In this document: positions 57,895 to 64,000 of the stretch, piece by piece
Layout of the letters: the number at the start of each line of letters is the position of its first letter
How positions within the stretch are numbered: the stretch's first letter is position 1
DNA from: Halomonas sp. SpR1
GTDB lineage: Bacteria > Pseudomonadota > Gammaproteobacteria > Pseudomonadales > Halomonadaceae
Length of the DNA stretch: 64,000 nucleotides
Assembly: GCF_031010175.1 (NCBI RefSeq)
Contig: NZ_JAUAMB010000028.1
Span: 1-64,000 of the forward strand
Direction: 5' to 3'
Translations under genes and position numbers: made by a program
The notes under the pieces: model-generated
Seen by the model: the letters and a program-made list of their open reading frames with translations, nothing else
Told to the model about the DNA's origin: nothing
Database searches by the model: none

Positions 57895-58395
57895 ATGGAA
57901 CTGAAGTGCTCCTCAACAAAGCGAGCTGTGTTAGTAGCAACGCTGCTAACGGCAACAGTTTCATTTTCTGTGATAAGCAATGCGGACAACAGCCGCGTGG
58001 AACAGTTTTCCAAGCAAACCGCAGCCCAAAACAACCAGGGTAACTACAGCGTTATTGCGCAAATTGGTAACAATAATCGCACCAACGTTTCGCAATCTGC
58101 TAGTTACCAAGCCGGGAACTTTTCCAGTATTTATCAACTAGGAAATTACAACTCGGCGGAAGTAAAACAAACGGGCGGAAATAACATTAGTAATATCTCA
58201 CAAATAGGTAGAAATCACAAAGTGGATATTACTCAGTCAGGCAACACATCAAGAGAGTTGAACTCCTATGTGCGCCAAATAGGCAATCGTAGTGACGTAC
58301 AGATTTCACAATCGGGGAGTGGCTATCGTGGCATTAGTGTTGAACAACAAGCGTTTTCAAGCAATGCACGCCCAGTCACCGTCGAAACCTACTGA
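57895..58395 (+). CDS. csgB: Curli minor subunit / nucleator CsgB-like
   Basis: Surface-exposed curlin that nucleates CsgA. The 166-residue product has a signal peptide (about 30 residues), a short linker, then curlin repeats: YSVIAQIGNNNRTNVSQS, FSSIYQLGNYNSAEVKQT, ISNISQIGRNHKVDITQS, and a less regular SYVRQIGNRSDVQISQS, with a basic C-terminal tail. The last unit diverges, as in CsgB. GAGGG precedes the ATG. The AT-rich 57726-57894 gap probably contains a promoter. Confidence 0.85.
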   Translation: MELKCSSTKRAVLVATLLTATVSFSVISNADNSRVEQFSKQTAAQNNQGNYSVIAQIGNNNRTNVSQSASYQAGNFSSIYQLGNYNSAEVKQTGGNNISNISQIGRNHKVDITQSGNTSRELNSYVRQIGNRSDVQISQSGSGYRGISVEQQAFSSNARPVTVETY

Positions 58396-58452
58396 GCAAC
58401 AAATGTTGTCTCAGTAATAACTAAAGCAAGTATGACATAATGGGGAAACACC

Positions 58453-59289
58453 ATGAAAACTCAAATCACCACTATCGCTGCTGCCGTTGCCTTCGCTATG
58501 AGTACTGCTGCTTTTGCACAGTATTCAGGTGGTAGCGACTCTTACATCTACCAAAGCGGTAACAACAATACTAACGATGTTACTCAGTGGGGATCGCAAA
58601 ACTCACGTATTTATCAACAAGGCAGCTATAACTCGGCAACAGTATCACAAGATGATGTCTCCGGTGTTGCTACAACACTACCCGGCCTTAACGACTCTGG
58701 AATAGAACAAATCGGTAGCGGTAACTCGGCAGACGTTACCCAATTAGGCACTAAGAATGACTCTACCGTATATCAAGAGAATCTCTTTAACAGTGCGACC
58801 GTTGATCAAGATGGTTATAAAAATGTTTCAGTAGTGGAGCAAATTGGTTTCCACAATGACGCTGACATCACCCAAAGTGGTAAATTTAATGATAGCTACG
58901 CCTACATTCAAGGATTTGGGAATGATGCGATCGTCAACCAAGATGGTTCTGGGAATAAGTCTGTAGTTGAGCAAAACGGTGCTTTCAACGATGCTGAAAT
59001 CACACAGACTGGCTCATATAACGATAGCTATGCTTATATGGGTGGTGACCGCAATGACGCCGTTGTAAACCAAAATGGCTACTATTTAGAGAGTACTATT
59101 TTAGCTAATGGTGATCACAACACCTATAACGTAGCTCAGTCTGGCTATGGTCACGACTCTTATATCGAAACTCATGGCAGCTATAACAACAATACCGTTA
59201 CGCAAAGCGGTGCTTTCTGGGGTCAGCACACCTCTAGCATCGTAACCTACGGCAATGGCAACGTTAACACTGTTAGCCAAGGCCACTAA
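58453..59289 (+). CDS. csgA: Major curli subunit CsgA-like, enlarged
   Basis: Amyloid fibre subunit. The 278-residue product has a signal peptide (22 residues; AAFA) and 11 curlin-type repeats (S-x5-Q/G-x4-N-x5-Q pattern, for example SYIYQSGNNNTNDVTQ, SVVEQIGFHNDADITQ). E. coli CsgA has 151 residues and five repeats, so this is much larger. Residues 126-169 and 170-213 are two adjacent 44-residue copies, and a 14-residue insertion separates repeats 2 and 3. It is 57 bp after csgB and precedes a terminator. Confidence 0.88.
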   Translation: MKTQITTIAAAVAFAMSTAAFAQYSGGSDSYIYQSGNNNTNDVTQWGSQNSRIYQQGSYNSATVSQDDVSGVATTLPGLNDSGIEQIGSGNSADVTQLGTKNDSTVYQENLFNSATVDQDGYKNVSVVEQIGFHNDADITQSGKFNDSYAYIQGFGNDAIVNQDGSGNKSVVEQNGAFNDAEITQTGSYNDSYAYMGGDRNDAVVNQNGYYLESTILANGDHNTYNVAQSGYGHDSYIETHGSYNNNTVTQSGAFWGQHTSSIVTYGNGNVNTVSQGH

Positions 59290-59329
59290 GCAAAACGATG
59301 TTAAAATAAACATCGTGTGCTCATACAAT

Positions 59330-59355
59330 CCGCCCCGAACTGGGGCGGTTTTTTT
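59330..59355 (+). terminator. Intrinsic terminator after csgA
   Basis: CCGCCCC (59330-59336) pairs with GGGGCGG (59342-59348), followed by seven T. A small ACGATGTT/AACATCGT hairpin (59295-59314) precedes it. Confidence 0.9.
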
Positions 59356-59376
59356 ATTACCCTCAGCTAAAGGGTA

Positions 59377-59739
59377 TTAACGAATCATCAACGTCAATGT
59401 ACCCCCTGCCCCCTGAGTCGACGAACGCGACCGGTTACTGCCTTTCTGAATATCCACCTCTAGCCGCTCATCGTCACTTAACAGTTTTACCGTGCCTTCA
59501 AGTTCGGTACCGGTAAAGGTGTACTCAGCAGGTACTGTCCCGCTCTCTTCAATGTGCTCGGTGGTTTCGCCTTCGTGGGTAATCCGCCAGTGGGCGGAAA
59601 ACTCTGCGCCTGGTGAACCGCTCATGGTGATATGGATCTGGGTCATGTCCTGCTCCTGAGGCGACTGTGCAGCCAGCGGCAAGCAGGCTAGCAGCCCCGC
59701 TGCGCAGATCACGTATCGCCAAGCCGTTGGTTGGGTCAT
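59377..59739 (-). CDS. Small exported beta-rich protein, function unknown
   Basis: A 120-residue protein with a clear signal peptide (MTQPTAWRYVICAAGLLACLPLAAQ) and a predicted beta-sandwich of about 95 residues (ITMSGSPGAEFSAHWRITHEG; TFTGTELEGTVKLLSDDERLEVDIQKGSN; GAGGTLTLMI), without cysteines after the signal. It is convergent to csgA, 22 bp beyond its terminator. Its size and probable fold recall periplasmic curli inhibitors CsgC/CsgH, but I see no specific motif. The start at 59739 has GAGAG 8 nt upstream; 59754 is the alternative. Confidence 0.7.
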   Translation of the reverse strand: MTQPTAWRYVICAAGLLACLPLAAQSPQEQDMTQIHITMSGSPGAEFSAHWRITHEGETTEHIEESGTVPAEYTFTGTELEGTVKLLSDDERLEVDIQKGSNRSRSSTQGAGGTLTLMIR

Positions 59740-59760
59740 CGGGGTAGCTCTCATCTAAGT

Positions 59761-59789
59761 CAAGAGCCGCTCAAGGTGAGCGGCTCTTG
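59761..59789. other. Perfect 12-bp hairpin after hemL
   Basis: CAAGAGCCGCTC (59761-59772) and GAGCGGCTCTTG (59778-59789) have a 5-nt loop and lie between the hemL stop and the next minus-strand gene. There is no long U-run; it could be a terminator-like or processing structure. Confidence 0.65.
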
Positions 59790-59818
59790 CAGTATAGCGG
59801 GCTTTTAGTTACTTGCCG

Positions 59819-61099
59819 TTACATAACTGCAAAGGCTTTTTCTGCTGCATCCAGGGTGAACTGAATATCTTCCGGCGTATGAGCACTGGACATAAAGCCC
59901 GCCTCAAAAGCCGAAGGCGCCAAGTAAACACCGTGATCAAGCATTGCACCAAAGAAACGGCGAAAGGCATCCGGATTACAGGCAGTGGCCTGAGCAAAGT
60001 TATCCACACGGCTTTGTGAGGTGAAGAAGAGCCCAAACATACCGCCCGCCGACTGTGTCATCATCGGCACCCTTGCTGCATTGGCGCGCTCCTGAAGGCC
60101 CGTGCAAAGCGTATTAACCCGCTGGGTAAGCGCATCGTGAAAGCCCGGTACCTGTAGCTTGGTTAGCAGCGCAATGCCGGCGGCCATCGCCAGCGGGTTA
60201 CCCGACAACGTGCCCGCTTGGTAAACTGGCCCCAGGGGAGAAATATTTTGCATTATCTCGCGCTTGCCACCAAAAGCGCCCACCGGCATGCCGCCGCCGA
60301 CAATTTTTCCCAAGCAGGTTAGATCGGGCACGATACCGTAGTGGGCTTGTGCACCGCCCATTGCCACGCGAAAACCGGTCATCACTTCGTCAAAAATCAG
60401 CACGCTGCCGTATTCGTTACATACCCGGCGCAGCGTTTCCAGAAAGCCCGGCTGCGGCGGGATACAGTTCATATTGCCAGCAACAGGCTCAACGATGATG
60501 CAAGCAATTTGATCGCCAATCTCGCTAAAACACGCTTCCACACCTTCAGGATCGTTAAACGACAGGGTAATGGTGTGTTCAGCCAGCGACGCAGGCACAC
60601 CCGGCGAGCTGGGCTCGCCGTGGGTCAGGGCCCCCGACCCCGCTTTTACCAGCAGCGAATCGGAGTGGCCGTGGTAGTTCCCTTCAAACTTAACGATCTT
60701 ATCGCGGCCGGTGGTGCCTCGCGCCAGGCGTATCGCCGACATGGTGGCTTCGGTACCCGAGCTGGTCATGCGCACCATATCCATGGAGGGAATCATCTCA
60801 CAGATCAAATCTGCCATGGTGGTTTCGACGGCGGTAGGGGTACCAAATGACAGTCCGTTATCCAATCGTGCTCGCACCGCAGCCAGTACGTCTTGGTCGG
60901 CATGCCCAGTAATCATGGGCCCCCAGGAACCGACATAATCCACGTAACGATTGCCTTCGACGTCAAACAGAAAGGCGCCTTGAGCACGCTCCATAAAGAC
61001 CGGCGGGCGGTGTAACCCCTTAAACGCCCGGACGGGTGAGTTGACCCCACCGGGGATATGGCGACTGGCAAGGTCGAATAGTTCAGCTGATGTAGTCAT
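59819..61099 (-). CDS. hemL: Glutamate-1-semialdehyde 2,1-aminomutase
   Basis: PLP enzyme making 5-aminolevulinate from glutamate-1-semialdehyde in the C5 heme pathway. The 426-residue class III aminotransferase-fold protein has [77 protein letters not shown] and the PLP-lysine motif [16 protein letters not shown]. It is encoded downstream of thiD and hemJ on the minus strand, all heme or cofactor genes. Confidence 0.97.
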   Translation of the reverse strand: MTTSAELFDLASRHIPGGVNSPVRAFKGLHRPPVFMERAQGAFLFDVEGNRYVDYVGSWGPMITGHADQDVLAAVRARLDNGLSFGTPTAVETTMADLICEMIPSMDMVRMTSSGTEATMSAIRLARGTTGRDKIVKFEGNYHGHSDSLLVKAGSGALTHGEPSSPGVPASLAEHTITLSFNDPEGVEACFSEIGDQIACIIVEPVAGNMNCIPPQPGFLETLRRVCNEYGSVLIFDEVMTGFRVAMGGAQAHYGIVPDLTCLGKIVGGGMPVGAFGGKREIMQNISPLGPVYQAGTLSGNPLAMAAGIALLTKLQVPGFHDALTQRVNTLCTGLQERANAARVPMMTQSAGGMFGLFFTSQSRVDNFAQATACNPDAFRRFFGAMLDHGVYLAPSAFEAGFMSSAHTPEDIQFTLDAAEKAFAVM

Positions 61100-61135
61100 G
61101 GCATCCTCTCGGTCAATGGAGTATTGAAGGTCGAA

Positions 61136-61945
61136 TCAAAAACGGACAGCCCGTGAAAATCGATGTGGCAAACACTGCCCGCTGGGCGGTTGGAAGCCTT
61201 GAGACAAACTTTGCCAAGTAAAGTGCTGTGCCTGCTCACAAGCTGTTGGTAAGCGCTCACCAACTGCAAGGCGAGCGGCAATGGCCGAGGCAAGCGTACA
61301 GCCAGAGCCATGGAAGCGTTCGGGCAACCGCGGCCACTGCCATTGGCGAGTGGTATCGGGCGAATGCAAGGTGTGTACCACCTGCTGGTCGTTGCCGGGT
61401 AGCGGCTCATCCGTCGCTGTTACCAGAATGGCTTGGCAGCCCTGTGACATGAGTACCACCGCGCGAGCCGTATCATCGAAAGGGGTAATGATATCAGGCG
61501 TCAGCTGGGCCAATTCAGCGCGGTTGGGAGTTAAGATATCCACAAGCGGAAGTAAGCGGTCAATAAACAATTGTCGCAAAGCAGGTGTGGATAACTCAGT
61601 TCCGCCACCGGCTTTAAAGACCGGATCCGCTACCACGGGGATGCCTGGAAAACGGCGAATAATTTGCTCCGCGGCGCGCAGGGTGTCTTCGTCAGCAAGT
61701 AGGCCAATCTTAATCGCCGCGACCTGCATCTCGCTAATCGCCTCGGCCATTTGGCGCATCGCAGTAGCCTCAGCAGGAATCACGCGGGTCACATTATGGC
61801 AATTTTGTACTGTCAGCGCAGTGGGGATCGTGACTGCCCAGCCGCCGCAGGCTGCAATGGCTTCACTGTCAGCGATTAACCCAGCGCCACCCGTCGGGTC
61901 GTGCCCAGCGAGTACCAACACCACGGGGGGAAGCGGTCGGCGCAT
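61136..61945 (-). CDS. thiD: Hydroxymethylpyrimidine/phosphomethylpyrimidine kinase
   Basis: Ribokinase-family kinase for the HMP branch of thiamine synthesis. The 269-residue product has LAGHDPTGGAGLIADSEAIAACGGWAVTIPTALTVQN near the N-terminus, KIGLLAD, DPVFKAGGG, LTPNRAELAQL, and the C-terminal FHGSGCTLASAIAARLA with the anion hole and catalytic cysteine region. The substrate (HMP or HMP-P, possibly pyridoxal) is inferred. Start ATG overlaps the hemJ stop (TGATG). Confidence 0.88.
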   Translation of the reverse strand: MRRPLPPVVLVLAGHDPTGGAGLIADSEAIAACGGWAVTIPTALTVQNCHNVTRVIPAEATAMRQMAEAISEMQVAAIKIGLLADEDTLRAAEQIIRRFPGIPVVADPVFKAGGGTELSTPALRQLFIDRLLPLVDILTPNRAELAQLTPDIITPFDDTARAVVLMSQGCQAILVTATDEPLPGNDQQVVHTLHSPDTTRQWQWPRLPERFHGSGCTLASAIAARLAVGERLPTACEQAQHFTWQSLSQGFQPPSGQCLPHRFSRAVRF

Positions 61946-62376
61946 CAAAAGGGCTTCACAACGGCAAGCAGAATGATCGCCACTAGCGCAATCACCGGCG
62001 CTTCGTTAAACCAGCGGAAAAACACATGCCCCTTGGTACAACGATCCTGAGCAAACTGTTTCAAATAGATCAAACAGACGTGATGATAAGCAATCAGCAA
62101 GACTACAAGCGCCAGCTTGGCGTGCATCCAGCCCTGGCTAAACCATTCGGGCACCAGGTAGAGCATCCAGCCACCGAAAATAAGTACCGCAATCATCGAT
62201 GGCGTCATGATGCCACGGTAGAGTTTGCGTTCCATGGTTTTGAAGTAGCTGATGGCCTGTTCATCGCCGTTATCCCGCGCGGTGGCGTGGTACACATACA
62301 GCCGGGGTAAATAGAACAGCGCAGCGAACCACGTCACCACTGCCATTAAGTGAATAGCCTTCACCCATAGGTACAT
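61945..62376 (-). CDS. hemJ: Protoporphyrinogen IX oxidase HemJ
   Basis: Membrane enzyme replacing HemG/HemY, oxidising protoporphyrinogen IX. The 143-residue product has four hydrophobic segments and conserved features of the family: the N-terminal MYLWVKAIHLMAVVTWFAALFYLPRLYVYH (His9), ERKLYRGIMTPSM, and WMHAKLALVVLLIAYHH (Lys). Clustering with hemL supports the assignment. It is the first gene of the hemJ-thiD pair. Confidence 0.92.
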   Translation of the reverse strand: MYLWVKAIHLMAVVTWFAALFYLPRLYVYHATARDNGDEQAISYFKTMERKLYRGIMTPSMIAVLIFGGWMLYLVPEWFSQGWMHAKLALVVLLIAYHHVCLIYLKQFAQDRCTKGHVFFRWFNEAPVIALVAIILLAVVKPF

Positions 62377-62416
62377 TGTCGCTCCTTAAAGTGATGAGTC
62401 CTTCTCGCGTGCGTCT

Positions 62417-62444
62417 AGGTCTTTAAAATCAGGTCTTTAAAATC
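62417..62444. repeat. Two tandem copies of a 14-bp unit
   Basis: AGGTCTTTAAAATC is repeated at 62417-62430 and 62431-62444, followed by a partial third copy (AGGTTTT). It lies in the gap between hemJ and the ClC gene. Confidence 0.75.
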
Positions 62445-62464
62445 AGGTTTTGGAAATTATCGTC

Positions 62465-64000
62465 TCACGCATCGGGGCCACGGGAATCGACGCCGCGTGG
62501 GTCAGTGTAGTGGTAATAACGCTCAATGGCGCCACGGGTGATAATACCTGAAATACGCCGCTGCTTTGGGCGATAGCCATGAACAACGTAGAGCGCCCCC
62601 AGAGCGTCATCCTGCAGTTTTAGAAACGCTTCGGAAAGCGTCGCCTGTAAACCAATCGGCGCCAGCTCCAAACGCTGCCCAGGGATTTCCAGTAGATCAA
62701 TTAGCTCATCCGCCGGCGGCTCTTCCCCCTGCAGCGCCTCATCGTGCTCAAGCAGCCAGCGTGCAAGTTCAGCAGCTTTTAGCCCCAGCACGGGTTTTTC
62801 CTCGGTTGAGCGCTCAATCACTAACCACACCGGGTTGGTTTCTAATAAAAGCCGCGCTCGATCCGGGGTTATCATTCGCTCGGTACGCACCAGTTGCCGC
62901 TCCATCACCGCAGGCACCGAGACCCTTGAGAGGGCCTGCATCAACGGCTGCTGAAGCGGGTGCAACCCGTAGCGCACCGTGCTGATAAAAAATCCCTCAC
63001 AGCCGGTCAATTGGCGCGAAGTTAAACACGCCACCACTACCGCCAACATGCCAGGCAGCATGATACTCGGCGTATGGGTTAACTCCAAAAGCGCCATTAG
63101 CGCGGCCAGAGGTGCCTGTAGCACCGCCCCCATCATCGCGGCCATGCCTAGCATCGCGTAAATACCTGGATCAGCGGCTTTAGCCGGCCAAAGCCAACCA
63201 CCCAGCAAACCAAACAGCGCGCCCGTGGCAGCCCCCACTACCAGTACCGGGCCAATAATACCGATGGGTACCCCCCCGGCAACGGTTAGCGCGGTAATCA
63301 GCAGTTTGGCAACCATCAGCGCCAGCAGGACTTTAATTTCCAATTGATTATTGAGTGCCGCCGCCACACTGTCATAGCCGATTCCTTGAACCTGGGGGAA
63401 CCACCAGGCCACCGCACCCGTTGCCACCCCCACTAATCCAAGTCGCCACCACAGCGGCCACTGTATAATCCGCTGGCTACGTGAAATATGGATAAACAAG
63501 CCTGCGAGTAGACCAATCACAAGCCCAGTCACGACGATCCATGGCAAGTTGATCAATGAGCCTAGTGCTATCTCTGGAATACGAAAGGCGGGCTCGTTGC
63601 CATAAGCCAACTGCGCCACCAGCGCCCCCATGGTGGAAGCCAAGATGACAGGCATAAAGCTCATCAAGGTGTACTCCATCATCACCACTTCCATGGCGAA
63701 GATGACACCCGCAATAGGCGTATTAAAGGAGGCGGAAATACCCGCAGCGGTACCGCATGCCACGAGTACTCTCAGGCTATTATTGGGCAGGCGCATCTGT
63801 TGGCCAAGCCCGCTGGCCGCCGCTGCTCCCAAATGAATCGCTGGCCCCTCACGGCCAGCGGAGAGGCCGCCCAGGACGGATATGACACCTACCCACCACT
63901 GGTTGAGCCAGTTGCGCAGGGGAAAACGGCCTTGGTGGTAGGTCAGCCGCTCAATCACATGGCCAACACCCAGCTTACGCGCCGCCGGTTTTTGCCTATA
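62465..64000 (-). CDS. ClC-type chloride channel with CBS domains, 5' end truncated by window
   Basis: A ClC family chloride channel or chloride/proton exchanger. The frame is open to the end of the window, so the 5' part lies beyond 64000. Motifs in the visible 510 codons or so: GGLSAGREGPAIHLGAA (the gating glutamate E in GREGP), FNTPIAGVIFAMEVV, GGVPIGIIGPVLVVGAATGALFG, LTHTPSIMLPGML, and a C-terminal pair of CBS-like segments (about 340 onwards). Whether it is a channel or an antiporter cannot be read without the full sequence. Confidence 0.9.
   Translation of the reverse strand, partial: YRQKPAARKLGVGHVIERLTYHQGRFPLRNWLNQWWVGVISVLGGLSAGREGPAIHLGAAAASGLGQQMRLPNNSLRVLVACGTAAGISASFNTPIAGVIFAMEVVMMEYTLMSFMPVILASTMGALVAQLAYGNEPAFRIPEIALGSLINLPWIVVTGLVIGLLAGLFIHISRSQRIIQWPLWWRLGLVGVATGAVAWWFPQVQGIGYDSVAAALNNQLEIKVLLALMVAKLLITALTVAGGVPIGIIGPVLVVGAATGALFGLLGGWLWPAKAADPGIYAMLGMAAMMGAVLQAPLAALMALLELTHTPSIMLPGMLAVVVACLTSRQLTGCEGFFISTVRYGLHPLQQPLMQALSRVSVPAVMERQLVRTERMITPDRARLLLETNPVWLVIERSTEEKPVLGLKAAELARWLLEHDEALQGEEPPADELIDLLEIPGQRLELAPIGLQATLSEAFLKLQDDALGALYVVHGYRPKQRRISGIITRGAIERYYHYTDPRGVDSRGPDA

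Overview
The window is chromosomal DNA from a gammaproteobacterium, most likely a member of the Halomonadaceae (Halomonas-like). That assignment is inferred from gene content and synteny (pepP-ubiH-ubiI, zapA-6S RNA-fau, gyrB-recF-dnaN-dnaA-oriC-rpmH-rnpA-yidC-mnmE, gpmI-envC-ctpA, moderate-to-high GC). No identity search was possible. Nearly everything is housekeeping; accessory character is confined to an LPS glycosyltransferase patch (about 28.5-32.7 kb) and a curli locus (about 55-59.7 kb).

Layout. 1-1.1 kb: 5' part of a 16S rRNA gene on the minus strand with leader, boxA and a strong promoter. 1.1-9.1 kb: pyrB, then minus-strand gshB-algH-ruvX, an S1-type RNA-binding protein, a sodium/solute symporter with an unknown partner gene, and minus-strand rhodanese-secB-rsmE. 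9.2-9.4 kb: a 164-bp extended palindrome. 9.5-13.6 kb: gpmI-envC-ctpA. 13.6-19.7 kb: ubiI, ubiH, pepP and ygfB (minus), facing away from zapA, 6S RNA and fau (plus). 19.8 kb: a 32-residue membrane protein gene with its own terminator. 20.1-22.5 kb: ilvA and rpiA. 22.5-36.4 kb: LPS inner core and outer saccharide genes (waaA, hldE, heptosyltransferases, kdkA, an O-antigen-ligase-like protein, GT4/GT9/GT2/GT32 transferases, an OpgB-like phosphoglycerol transferase, waaF, hldD). 36.4-40.2 kb: glyQS and gmhB.

39.5-51.3 kb is the replication origin region: gyrB, recF, dnaN and dnaA on the minus strand, oriC with DnaA boxes and an AT-rich stretch, then rpmH, rnpA, yidC and mnmE on the plus strand. 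Four parS-type 16-mers lie within 4.2 kb of each other; two are inside recF and are read as the peptide FHVKH. 51.3-54.8 kb: rlmJ, a YiaD-like lipoprotein, hemW and rdgB. 55-59.3 kb: csgD-csgE-csgF-csgG-csgB-csgA, all in one direction, with an enlarged CsgA of 11 curlin repeats. 59.4-64 kb (minus): a small unknown exported protein, hemL, thiD, hemJ and a ClC-type chloride channel cut by the window end.

No CRISPR array, phage, transposase, tRNA or defence system was recognised. The most useful second-look items are the non-coding structures (three distinct inverted-repeat elements, tandem repeats), the parS cluster, the head-to-head overlapping start codons of kdkA and a heptosyltransferase, the small membrane protein, the tandem duplication inside csgA, and the unknown small exported protein next to the curli genes.
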